Assembly (NCBI RefSeq): GCF_020169335.1 | Contig: NZ_JAIEZN010000001.1 | Coordinates: 885,426 to 949,425 of the forward strand | DNA from: Devosia aquimaris | GTDB lineage: Bacteria > Pseudomonadota > Alphaproteobacteria > Rhizobiales > Devosiaceae | Length of the DNA stretch: 64,000 nucleotides | Reading direction: 5' to 3' | Shown here: in pieces, positions 39,172-47,293 of the stretch | Layout: each line of letters starts with the position of its first letter | Position numbering within the stretch: the stretch's first letter is position 1 | Position numbers and translations under genes: made by a program | Notes under the pieces: generated by a model | Databases searched by the model: none | Told to the model about the DNA's origin: nothing | Seen by the model: only the letters and a program-made list of their open reading frames with translations

Positions 39172-41202
39172 ATGAGCAATGCCACTACCGCCCGCGCCCC
39201 CGTGACCCCATTGGTCGTGCATGACCCGTTCATGAGCGTATGGTCCTGGTCCGACACGGCCACGGACAGCTGGCCGGCCCACTGGACGGGCAAACGCAAC
39301 GAGATGTGCGGCCTGCTGCATGTCGATGGCACGGCATGGCGCTTCATGGGCGGCGACGACTACATGGCGGCCAATGCGCCGGCGATGACGCAGACGTCGC
39401 GCGAGGTAACGCCGCTGCGCACCATCTATCGTTTCGCCGCCGCTGGCGTTGAGCTCCAGATCACCTTCACCAGCCCCATGCTGCCGGACGATCTCGAATT
39501 GCTGGGCAGGCCGGTCAGCTATGTCGACATCGACGTCCGCTCGACCGATGGGCGCGACCATGCCGTCAGTGTCTATTACGACTGGTCGGCCAACTGGTCT
39601 GTCGGCGAGGCCGAGACCGAATTGAGCTGGGGTCGGCACCGCGCCGGCCCGGTCGAGGCGCTCTTCGTGGGCGCCGCCGAACAGCGGCCCCTCAAGCGTT
39701 CGGGCGACGAGGTGCAGATCGAATGGGGCTATCTGTTCGTATCGTCGCAGCCCGGCGTTGCCGTGGCCAGCGCCTTTGGCGACTCCACCACGCTGCGCAA
39801 TGACTACCTGCGGTCGGGCCAGATTGCGGACCGGGACGATGTGCGCGCCGTCCGGCCTCTGCGCATGCCGGCTGGCAGCACCCACAAGGTGATGGCCTTT
39901 GCGGCCGACCTGGGGCAGGTCGGCGCAGCGGGCAAACGCTGGAGCCAGTTGGCGGCTTACGATCAAATCTGGGCCCTGAGCTATTTCGACCGCCGTCTGC
40001 GCCCCTATTGGAGCCGGAACGGGCAATCGGCCATCGGGCTGATCGAGCGGGCGTGGGCGGACCGCGACAGCGTGTTGCAAGGTGTGGCCGCTTTCGATGC
40101 CGGATTGATCGCCGACCTCGAGGCTTCGGGCGGCGAAATCTATGCCCGGCTGGGCATTCTCGCGTTCCGGCAATGTCTCGGCGCCCATATCCTGGCTGAG
40201 GATTTTGGCGGCGACTTGCTGCATTTCTCAAAGGAGGGCTCGTCGAACGGCTCGATGGGGACGGTCGATCTGACCTATCCGGGCGCTCCCTTCTTCCTGC
40301 ACTTCAAACCGGAACTGCTCGAAGCCCAGATGCGGCCGGTCCTGGCCTATGCCAAGTCTGGCCGCTGGCCGTTCCCCTATGCACCCCATGATGTCGGGCA
40401 CTACCCCTGGGCCAATGGACAGAACTATGGCGGCGGCGATCGCACCGAGCATGACCAGATGCCGGTCGAGGAGAGTGGCAACATGCTGATCCTCGCCGGT
40501 GCACTGGCGCAGCGCACCGGCAGCACCGCCCTGGCCGAAGAGTTCTGGGCTGAGCTGACCCGCTGGGCGCAGTATCTGGAGGCGAGCGGTCTCGATCCGG
40601 ACAACCAGCTCTGCACCGACGATTTTGCCGGCCACATGCCGCACAATGCCAATCTGGCCATCAAGGCCATCCTGGGCCTGGGCGCCTATGGGCAGCTGTG
40701 CCAACGGCTGGGCAAGGCTGCCGAAGCCGAGCACTATCTGGCAATCGCCGGGGAATGGGCCACCCGTTGGCAGGATCTGGCCGATGACGGTGCCAATTAT
40801 CGCCTGGCCTTCGATCAGCCCGGCACCTGGAGCCAGAAATACAATCTGGTCTGGGACCGCATCCTGGGGCTCAACCTGTTCGATGCTCGGATCGCCGACA
40901 AGGAAATGGCCTTTTATCGCAGCCAGCTCAACGCCTATGGCCTGCCGCTCGATAGCCGCAAGGCCTATACCAAGCTCGACTGGCTGGTCTGGTCGGCATG
41001 CCTGACAGGCCGACAGGACGATTTTGATGCCATGCTTGCCCCCTTGGCGGACTGGCTGGACGCCGCACCGCAGCGCGTGCCGCTGTCGGATTGGTTCGAG
41101 ACCGACACCGGCAAGCAGCCCCATGGTCACGGCTTCTGGGCTCGCTCGGTCGTCGGCGGCATCTTCATCAAGCTGATGATCGACAAGAGCGGGCGCGCCT
41201 AG
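39172..41202 (+). CDS. Glutaminase A-family protein (DUF5127/DUF4965), cytosolic
   Basis: This 676-residue protein matches the large family named after Aspergillus glutaminase A. It opens with TPLVVHDPFMSVWSWSD, carries RNEMCGLLHVDGTAWRFMGG in the beta-domain, and then an (alpha/alpha)6 C-terminal half with YAPHDVGHYPWANGQ near residue 405 and DWFETDTGKQPHGHGFWARS near the end. Those acidic and histidine blocks resemble inverting glycosidases. There is no signal peptide, unlike the secreted fungal enzyme. Encoded after a sugar importer and ThuA, it is more likely to act on a glycoside than on glutamine. I chose the ATG at 39172 with GGAAC upstream; 39145 is an alternative. Confidence 0.82.
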   Translation: MSNATTARAPVTPLVVHDPFMSVWSWSDTATDSWPAHWTGKRNEMCGLLHVDGTAWRFMGGDDYMAANAPAMTQTSREVTPLRTIYRFAAAGVELQITFTSPMLPDDLELLGRPVSYVDIDVRSTDGRDHAVSVYYDWSANWSVGEAETELSWGRHRAGPVEALFVGAAEQRPLKRSGDEVQIEWGYLFVSSQPGVAVASAFGDSTTLRNDYLRSGQIADRDDVRAVRPLRMPAGSTHKVMAFAADLGQVGAAGKRWSQLAAYDQIWALSYFDRRLRPYWSRNGQSAIGLIERAWADRDSVLQGVAAFDAGLIADLEASGGEIYARLGILAFRQCLGAHILAEDFGGDLLHFSKEGSSNGSMGTVDLTYPGAPFFLHFKPELLEAQMRPVLAYAKSGRWPFPYAPHDVGHYPWANGQNYGGGDRTEHDQMPVEESGNMLILAGALAQRTGSTALAEEFWAELTRWAQYLEASGLDPDNQLCTDDFAGHMPHNANLAIKAILGLGAYGQLCQRLGKAAEAEHYLAIAGEWATRWQDLADDGANYRLAFDQPGTWSQKYNLVWDRILGLNLFDARIADKEMAFYRSQLNAYGLPLDSRKAYTKLDWLVWSACLTGRQDDFDAMLAPLADWLDAAPQRVPLSDWFETDTGKQPHGHGFWARSVVGGIFIKLMIDKSGRA

Positions 41203-41233
41203 CGCCCGCACCGATCTCCCGGTTCATCAACGT

Positions 41234-41263
41234 CCCGCCAATTGCCTTGGGCAAATTGGCGGG
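41234..41263 (+). terminator. Terminator-like hairpin after the sugar operon
   Basis: CCCGCCAATT pairs perfectly with AATTGGCGGG, with a further short GCC/GGC inner stem. It lies about 30 bases after the glutaminase-A-family gene. No U-tract follows. Confidence 0.6.
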
Positions 41264-41331
41264 CTGGGTCAGCCATCAGCTCAGATGGGTGGCTGTCCTT
41301 TGGCGCCAGCTAAAGCTGCGCCTCTCCAGGG

Positions 41332-41356
41332 GGCCGGTGCTTTCATAAGCACGGCC
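41332..41356. repeat. Inverted repeat upstream of the tRNA gene
   Basis: GGCC-GTGCTT and AAGCAC-GGCC form a hairpin with a TCAT loop and one bulged G. It lies between the sugar operon terminator and the tRNA promoter. Its role is not clear; it may simply be a second transcription barrier. Confidence 0.4.
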
Positions 41357-41411
41357 ACCGCACACATCCCCATTCAAATCGCCATTTGTTCCATTTCTCC
41401 AAAAATGAGGG

Positions 41412-41440
41412 TTGCGCGAAATCCCGGCCTTCTCTATGTC
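41412..41440 (+). promoter_or_regulatory. tRNA-Pro promoter
   Basis: TTGCGC (41412-41417) and TATGTC (41435-41440) stand 17 bases apart. Transcription would begin about four bases before the tRNA. The first halves of both boxes match consensus. Confidence 0.55.
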
Positions 41441-41450
41441 TCCGCGCAGT

Positions 41451-41527
41451 CGGGGCGTAGCGCAGCCTGGTAGCGCATTTGTCTGGGGGACAAAGGGTCG
41501 TGGGTTCGAATCCCGCCGCTCCGACCA
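41451..41527 (+). tRNA. tRNA-Pro (anticodon GGG)
   Basis: The 77-base cloverleaf is complete. The acceptor arms CGGGGCG and CGCTCCG pair with one G-U, the D stem is GCGC/GCGC, and the anticodon stem is TTTGT/ACAAA around loop CTGGGGG (anticodon GGG, reads CCC). The T arm is GTGGG-TTCGAAT-CCCGC. The CCA end is encoded. The D-loop has AGCCTGGTA. Confidence 0.97.
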
Positions 41528-41594
41528 TTCATCCAAAACCTGTTGAACTGCTGGCCGAAGGCAATTGCTTTTGGCTTGGCCGGACTATGCCGTC

Positions 41595-42572
41595 ATGCCG
41601 CTGAGCGCCCAAGACATTGCCGCTGCGCTTGCGCTTTGGCCCGAGCTGACCGGCGGTACGGCCAGGCTCGTCAACCACTCCGAAAACCACACCTTCCGCA
41701 TCGACACACCGGCGCGCCGCAGCTTCAGCCTGCGCATTCATCGGCGCTTCTATCAGTCGGAGGCCGCGATCCGCAGCGAGCTCGATTGGCTCACCGCGAT
41801 CGCGCGCGAAACCGACGTGCCAGTGCCGCAGCCGATCCCCGGCCTTGACGGCGCCGTGCTGCAGGCCTTTGCCACGCCTGACGGCGGCCAGCGCCTCGCT
41901 GTGCTGTTTCCCTTCCTGCCCGGCAGCGAGCCGGATGGGGCAGGGCGGCTGGATGATCTGTTCACAACGCTCGGTCGCTACGCCGCGATGCTGCACCACC
42001 ACGCGCGGACGTGGGCGCGTCCCGCCGGCTTTGAGCGCCCCACCTGGCAGGCGCAGTCCATCCTGGCGCCGGACGGGCTCTGGGGCGACTGGCGGCTATC
42101 GCCCGATGTGGATGCACAGAGTCGTGTCGTGCTCGAATCGCTCTCCGACAGGCTGACCGAACGGCTTGCCGCCTATGGCACGGGGGCGGATCGCTTTGGA
42201 CTGATCCATGCCGATATGCGGCTGGGCAATCTGTTGGTCGAGGGCGATCACGTCACCCTGATCGATTTCGACGACTGCGGCTTCTGCTGGTTCGCCTACG
42301 ACTTTGCCGCGGCCATCTCCTTCCACGAGACTCGTGCCGACATGCCCGCGCTGCGGGCAGCCTGGTGCGCCGGCTATGCCAGCGTCCCCAACATGACGCC
42401 ACCGTCGGCGGAGGTATTGGAGACCATGGCCATGCTGCGGCGCATGGCGCTGCTGGCCTGGATCGGCTCGCATGGCGAGACGCAACTGGCGCAAACCCAC
42501 CGCCCCGGATTTGCCGCCGGAACGCTGGAGCTGGCGCAGCGCTACATGCGCGGACGCATCTGGCCGGACTAG
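41595..42572 (+). CDS. Phosphotransferase of the APH/homoserine kinase type II fold
   Basis: This protein of about 325 residues has a kinase-like fold of the aminoglycoside phosphotransferase/ChoK family. The catalytic loop LIHADMRLGNLLVEGD (Brenner motif HxDxxxxN) lies near residue 208, and the metal-binding IDFDDCGFCWFAYDFA near 225. The N-terminal part HSENHTFRIDT with SLRIHRR is a kinase N-lobe. The phosphate acceptor is not known; such genes often modify small alcohols or homoserine. The start is uncertain: ATG at 41595 is my choice, while TTG codons at 41565 and 41571 are in frame and near a GAAGG. It converges on the polymerase gene, with four bases of overlap at the stops. Confidence 0.8.
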   Translation: MPLSAQDIAAALALWPELTGGTARLVNHSENHTFRIDTPARRSFSLRIHRRFYQSEAAIRSELDWLTAIARETDVPVPQPIPGLDGAVLQAFATPDGGQRLAVLFPFLPGSEPDGAGRLDDLFTTLGRYAAMLHHHARTWARPAGFERPTWQAQSILAPDGLWGDWRLSPDVDAQSRVVLESLSDRLTERLAAYGTGADRFGLIHADMRLGNLLVEGDHVTLIDFDDCGFCWFAYDFAAAISFHETRADMPALRAAWCAGYASVPNMTPPSAEVLETMAMLRRMALLAWIGSHGETQLAQTHRPGFAAGTLELAQRYMRGRIWPD

Positions 42573-43852
42573 ATCAGCAGCTTGGGTGCGGAATTGGGAA
42601 CGCGCGGTGCCATGTTGATGGCGCTGGCCACACCCCAGATCAGCCCGGCAATCAGGAAATAGTGCCGCCAGTGGTCGCTGTCGATGATGGCCGATTCCCC
42701 TACCAGCATGGTGAAGGTGGCCATCAGCGGGATCATGATCAGCCGGTATCGCGTCGGCTTGAACAGGGCCTTGGTGCCGCGCCACAGCGTCAGGATCACC
42801 AGAAGGTAGTACATGGCGCCGCCGCCCCAGCCATAGACGTGCAGCACCGAGACATAGACATTGTGCGGCTCTTCAATGACGCGAAGATTGCGGAATTCAT
42901 GCGGGCCGATGCCCAGGGGATTATCCAGCGCCAGCTCGAAGGCAAAGCCCTGCCGGCCGAAGCGACCGGTGTCGCCCGTGTCATAGTTCTGGCTGGCGGC
43001 GCGCAGCTCGAACAGATTGGCCACCGAGGGAATGCTCAGCAGCCCAGCAACGGCGCCCAGCAACATGCCGGCGCCCAGCAGCGACATGATCATGATGCGC
43101 ACCTTGTCGCGGGCGTTTGATTCCAGCCAGAAGCACAGCACCAGCACGATCGCCGACGACAATGCGAAATGGCCCCAGGCTGCGCGCGAGAAGCTGACGA
43201 AGACACCCACGAACAGCGCCATATAGATCAGCCCGGCAACGATCTGCACCTTGCCGCGGCCGAGCAGGATGCGCTGCAGCGCGAACATGGCCGGCAGGAT
43301 CAGGAAGGGGCCGAACACATTGGGGTCGTTGAAGGCGGCGCGAGCGCGGCCATAGATGACGAAGACGTCGCCGCCTGGCAGCAGGTGGAGATAGGCGAGG
43401 GTGCCCACGATCGCGCTGATCACCGCGATCGCCGTATAGGCATTCATCACCAGGCGCATGCGGCGCTCGGTCGCCTCGGCGACATAATTGGCGACGAAAT
43501 AGCTCGTCAGCATCAGAAAGACGGTGACGATGGAGAAGATCAGCGCATCGCTGATGGCGGTGAACTTGACCTGGAAGCAGGCTATCAGCGCGAAGGGGAT
43601 AAAGCCGATCATCAGGGCTAGGAGCCCAAAGGTCGACCGGTAGATGCCCATGCCGGCCAGGAATGCGATTGGCAACACGCCCAAAAAGATCAGCTCATAG
43701 GGCGCTGGCTCGACGAACACCATGCCGCCGCTGAACACCCACAAGCCCACCATGAAGTCGAGCAGGCGCATGGCGCGGGCCCGAATGACAGCAAGGCCGA
43801 GTCCATCGGACCCGGCCAGGGACTTGCCGCCGATGCCAGCTGCATCGGTCAA
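42569..43852 (-). CDS. O-antigen ligase/polymerase-like membrane protein (Wzy_C family)
   Basis: This 427-residue membrane protein with about ten to twelve segments resembles O-antigen ligases and exopolysaccharide polymerases. The large periplasmic loop holds the family's motif region: GRFGRQGFAFELALDNPLGI, then GPHEF and the EEPHNVYVSVLHVYGWGGG block. It probably polymerises lipid-linked repeat units in the periplasm. It overlaps the upstream priming-transferase gene by four bases and is the last gene of the minus-strand exopolysaccharide operon. Confidence 0.85.
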   Translation of the reverse strand: MTDAAGIGGKSLAGSDGLGLAVIRARAMRLLDFMVGLWVFSGGMVFVEPAPYELIFLGVLPIAFLAGMGIYRSTFGLLALMIGFIPFALIACFQVKFTAISDALIFSIVTVFLMLTSYFVANYVAEATERRMRLVMNAYTAIAVISAIVGTLAYLHLLPGGDVFVIYGRARAAFNDPNVFGPFLILPAMFALQRILLGRGKVQIVAGLIYMALFVGVFVSFSRAAWGHFALSSAIVLVLCFWLESNARDKVRIMIMSLLGAGMLLGAVAGLLSIPSVANLFELRAASQNYDTGDTGRFGRQGFAFELALDNPLGIGPHEFRNLRVIEEPHNVYVSVLHVYGWGGGAMYYLLVILTLWRGTKALFKPTRYRLIMIPLMATFTMLVGESAIIDSDHWRHYFLIAGLIWGVASAINMAPRVPNSAPKLLI

Positions 43853-45405
43853 TAGGCGTTCTCGTTCTTGGAGAGCAGCGACACCGGCGTCATCAGCACG
43901 ATGTACAGATCGAACAGGATCGACCAGTGCTCGATGTAATAGAGGTCGTGGTTCACGCGCTGCATGATCTTGTCGATGGTGTCGGTCTCGCCGCGCCAGC
44001 CATTGATCTGGGCCCAGCCGGTCATGCCGGGACGGACGCGGTGACGGGCGAAATAGCCCTCGACAGCATCATAGTAGAGCTTGTTGTCGGCCTTGGCCTG
44101 CAGCGCGTGCGGACGGGGGCCGACAATGGAGAGCTCGCCCTTGAGCACGTTGAACAGCTGCGGCAGCTCGTCAATCGAGGTCTTGCGGATGAACTTGCCC
44201 ACGCGGGTGACGCGCGGATCGTCCTTGGTCACCAGTCTTGAGGCCGTGGCATCGGCCATGTCGGTGCGCATGGAGCGGAACTTGTAGATCTTGATCAGCT
44301 CATTGTTGAAGCCGTGCCGGTTCTGCCGGAAGAACACCGGGCCCTTGCTCTCGAGCTTGATGGCGACGGCCGTTGCCAGCATCACCGGGCTGAGCAGCAC
44401 CAGGGCCACAATGGCGACGACCTTGTCGAACACCCATTTGAAGACGCGGTTCCAGTCCGAGATGGGCCGGTCGGCCATGTCGAACACGGCCAGGTCGCCG
44501 ACATAGGAATAGGCGCGGTTGGTGAACTTGAGCTTGCTCATATGGGCCGAGAGTCGGATGTCCACCGGCAGCACCCAGAGCTGGGTCAGCATGTCCAGGA
44601 CGCGCTTTTCCGCCGACAGCGGCATCGACACGATCACCAGATCGACCGGCGTGCGCCGGGCGAACTCGATGAGGTCCACAACTTTGCCCAGCTTGGGATA
44701 GCCGGCGACGCTCTCGGGCGAGCGCGCGTCGAAACGGTCGTCAAACAGGCCAAGCAGCGTGATGTCATTGCTGGCGCTGGTGCGCACTTGCTCGATCAGC
44801 GCTTCGGCGTCCTTGCCGCCACCCACGATCACCGTGCGCCGGCGCAGCCGGCCCAGACGTGTCCAGTGATTGATCAGCGAGCGCAGCCCCAGGCGATAGG
44901 CAACCAGCAGCACGGCGCCGCCTACGGCCCAGCTCGCCAACCAGACCCGGGAGAACAGATCGCCCGCCTTGAAGAAGAAGATGCTGACGGCCAGCAGCGT
45001 CATCACCATCAGCCAGGCAACGAGCACACGCCCGACCTGGCTGAACACCGTGCGATAGGCAGTGATACGATGGGTGCGGCCGGCATTGAACAGCACATTG
45101 GCCAGCAGGCACGACGCCAGGATCACCGGCACGTAGAAAGCAGGATGTCCCAGCTCGACGTAGAATTCATAGATGGCGTATCCCAGGCCCGCCAGCAGCA
45201 GGGCTTCCACGACCTGCGCAATGCCGACCACCACGGCCCCCGAGACGGACGACTCCGCAGGCGTGGCAATGATGGCCTCGGCTTCCGGCGAAAGCTGCCG
45301 GCCAGACTCGCCGGCTGCCGTCTGCTTTGAGACATGATCGAGAACGGCTTGCTTGGGATCGACGCGGAACATGCAAAACAACCGATACAATACGTTGGCC
45401 CGCAT
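43849..45405 (-). CDS. Undecaprenyl-phosphate sugar phosphotransferase (exopolysaccharide priming enzyme)
   Basis: This 518-residue membrane enzyme starts exopolysaccharide repeat units by moving a sugar-1-phosphate (probably glucose or galactose) onto undecaprenyl phosphate. An N-terminal domain with about four membrane segments and a CoA-binding-like Rossmann part (RTVIVGGGKDAEALIEQV near 190) is followed by the catalytic bacterial transferase domain. It has SKGPVFFRQNRHGFNN near 360, KFIRKTSIDELPQLFNVLKG near 415 and HRVRPGMTGWAQINGWRGET near 460. This layout is the WcaJ/PssZ type. It starts at 45405 with GCGGGAC upstream; a second ATG 11 codons in is possible. Confidence 0.92.
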   Translation of the reverse strand: MRANVLYRLFCMFRVDPKQAVLDHVSKQTAAGESGRQLSPEAEAIIATPAESSVSGAVVVGIAQVVEALLLAGLGYAIYEFYVELGHPAFYVPVILASCLLANVLFNAGRTHRITAYRTVFSQVGRVLVAWLMVMTLLAVSIFFFKAGDLFSRVWLASWAVGGAVLLVAYRLGLRSLINHWTRLGRLRRRTVIVGGGKDAEALIEQVRTSASNDITLLGLFDDRFDARSPESVAGYPKLGKVVDLIEFARRTPVDLVIVSMPLSAEKRVLDMLTQLWVLPVDIRLSAHMSKLKFTNRAYSYVGDLAVFDMADRPISDWNRVFKWVFDKVVAIVALVLLSPVMLATAVAIKLESKGPVFFRQNRHGFNNELIKIYKFRSMRTDMADATASRLVTKDDPRVTRVGKFIRKTSIDELPQLFNVLKGELSIVGPRPHALQAKADNKLYYDAVEGYFARHRVRPGMTGWAQINGWRGETDTIDKIMQRVNHDLYYIEHWSILFDLYIVLMTPVSLLSKNENAY

Positions 45406-45441
45406 TGTCCCGCTAAGGCGTTTAAACTCAGTGAACCGGAC

Positions 45442-46575
45442 CTATCGTCCTGTCGGCATCAGGGACTGGTAAAGCGCCTCGATATCGCCCGCCATGCGCT
45501 GCAGCGAGAACTTGCTGCGGACATGGTCAAGCCGCTCTGCCATTTCGGCTTTTGCCTTGGCAGGATCATCAAGTGCCGCCTGCATGGCAGATCGGAGAGC
45601 AGCAGCGTCGCCGGCTGGCACCAGGCTTGGCGCTGTCGTGCCGAAAATCTCGGGAATGCCGCCAACCTGGGTTGAGATGACGGGGAGCTGGGCCGCTGCT
45701 GCCTCGAGCACGATATAGGGCAGGGACTCCGCCAGCGACGGCACCACCGCGACCCTGCCGCGGGCAAAGGCCTTGCGGGCCGGCTGCGCGTGCAGCATCT
45801 CGACCTGGTTGGCGAGACCCAGGGCGGCAATCTGGGCGACGAGGGCGTCATGCCGGTCGCCGTCGCCGACCATGACCAGGCGAGCCGGCCTGCCGTCGGG
45901 ACGGGTCAGCCCGGCCAGGGCATCGACCAGCACATGCACGCCCTTGAGTTCGCGCAATTCGCCCACAAACACGAAGTCAGCGGCGTCGGCATCGGGTGGC
46001 ACGGCAATGAACTCATCCTCCCCCAGCCCATTATGGATGACCTTGGTGGGGCAGGTGGGTGCGCCGATCAGGGCTGAATAGGTGGCCTGAGCATAGGCGC
46101 TTTCGAACACGATAGCGCCCGTCTGCGCCATCAGCCAGCGTTCCAGCACGTGAAAGACACGGCCGGAGACAGAGCTTCGGGCAAAATGCAGCACCCCGCC
46201 ATGCGGGGTATAGACCGCAGCCGCCTTGCCGCCGCCCAGCTTGGCCAGGCGTGCATAGAAGCCGCCTTTGGCACCATGGCCGTGCAGCACATCGATATCG
46301 AGCTTGCGCGCCAGTTGGCGCACGCCAAATGGCGTGGTCAGGTCGCCCGCACCGAGCACGCGCGGCATGGCAAAGCTGTGTACGCCCAGCTTGGCATGCG
46401 GCGCCAGGCCGTTGAGCAGCGTTTCGGTCTGTGAGTCGTTGGCCAGGCTGTCGACAACAAGGCCGATCTCGTGCCCCTGCGCGTCGAGCCACCGGGTCAG
46501 ATCGGCAACATGGCGGAACAGCCCGCCCACGGGCGCCCGCATGACCTGCAGGATGCGCAGCGTGGGCGAGGCCAT
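45442..46575 (-). CDS. Glycosyltransferase family 4 (GT-B)
   Basis: This 377-residue retaining glycosyltransferase is of the GT-B fold. The N-lobe opens RILQVMRAPVGGLFRHVADL, and the C-lobe carries FVGELRELKGVHVLVDAL near residue 205 and the E-x7-E block ESLPYIVLEAAAAQLPVIST near 290. It probably adds a sugar to the growing exopolysaccharide unit on the cytoplasmic side. The start is the ATG at 46573-46575, six bases after GGAG; the GTG just before it is closer than ideal. It follows the export lipoprotein gene by 11 bases and precedes the priming transferase. Confidence 0.9.
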   Translation of the reverse strand: MASPTLRILQVMRAPVGGLFRHVADLTRWLDAQGHEIGLVVDSLANDSQTETLLNGLAPHAKLGVHSFAMPRVLGAGDLTTPFGVRQLARKLDIDVLHGHGAKGGFYARLAKLGGGKAAAVYTPHGGVLHFARSSVSGRVFHVLERWLMAQTGAIVFESAYAQATYSALIGAPTCPTKVIHNGLGEDEFIAVPPDADAADFVFVGELRELKGVHVLVDALAGLTRPDGRPARLVMVGDGDRHDALVAQIAALGLANQVEMLHAQPARKAFARGRVAVVPSLAESLPYIVLEAAAAQLPVISTQVGGIPEIFGTTAPSLVPAGDAAALRSAMQAALDDPAKAKAEMAERLDHVRSKFSLQRMAGDIEALYQSLMPTGR

Positions 46576-46586
46576 CACCGTCTCCG

Positions 46587-47138
46587 TCAGAACCAGCGTT
46601 CGCCCACCACGATGGTGTCGCCGGGCGCAATGGGGAAGTCCAGGTTGACCGACTGGCGCACCATGCGGCCGCCCTGGCGGCGATAGACCTGCGCGCCGCC
46701 CTTGTCGGCGGTCTCGGTATAGCCGCCTGCAGCGCTGATCGCGGCCCGCACGGTCATGCCATAGCCATACTGGAACTGGCCGCCATTCTTGATCTGGCCC
46801 TGGATGAAGAAGGGCCGGTATTCGGCAACCTCGACGGCAACGTCGGGGTTGCGCATGTAGCCATTGGCCAGCGCCGCAGCGATATTGCCGGCCGCCTGCT
46901 TGGTGGTGGCGCCGCGCACCGGCACGGGGCCGACCAGCGGGAAGGCGACGGCGCCACTGTCATCCACGCGATAGGTGTCGGTCAGCTCTGCATCGCCATA
47001 GACGGTGACCTTTACCGTGTCGCCCGTATCGAGCTGGTAGGGCGGCGCCGAGTCGACGGCGCGGGAAACCGGACGCGGCGTCGCGCAGGCCGTCAGCGGC
47101 AGCACGAGGGCAAGCGTGATGAGGGTGAGCCAGCGCAT
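46587..47138 (-). CDS. Polysaccharide export lipoprotein (Wza/BexD-like)
   Basis: This outer-membrane lipoprotein of about 183 residues has a lipobox: MRWLTLITLALVLPL then TACAT, with the lipidated Cys at about 17-18. A Poly_export domain (PYQLDTGDTVKVTVYGDAEL at about 33-52) and one SLBB-type domain (FFIQGQIKNGGQFQYGYGMT) follow. It is much shorter than E. coli Wza (about 380), like the short Rhizobium-type export proteins, and lacks the C-terminal outer-membrane helix domain. The ATG at 47136-47138 gives a proper lipoprotein signal; an upstream frame extension does not. It is divergent from the Wzc-like gene. Confidence 0.88.
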   Translation of the reverse strand: MRWLTLITLALVLPLTACATPRPVSRAVDSAPPYQLDTGDTVKVTVYGDAELTDTYRVDDSGAVAFPLVGPVPVRGATTKQAAGNIAAALANGYMRNPDVAVEVAEYRPFFIQGQIKNGGQFQYGYGMTVRAAISAAGGYTETADKGGAQVYRRQGGRMVRQSVNLDFPIAPGDTIVVGERWF

Positions 47139-47293
47139 GGAAGGACCGTGGTGTTTTTGCTGCCTGCACTGTTGCTCTGTTGTGGTTAACAAACCCCTTC
47201 TGGCGGGCCGGTTTTGTTGCTGTCTGCAAGCGGCTTAACGGTTTGCTTACTACGCCAGGACCATAAGAGACCCCAAGTTTCAGGGGGTTCGCT

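Noticed and set aside
38260-40224. 654-codon minus-strand frame
   Set aside because: It covers the ThuA gene and part of the glutaminase-A-family gene, both with clear domains. The minus-strand translation shows no recognisable motif.
41451-41527. Possible integrative element attached at the tRNA-Pro gene
   Set aside because: No integrase gene lies beside it, and I found no repeat of the tRNA 3' end within the window.
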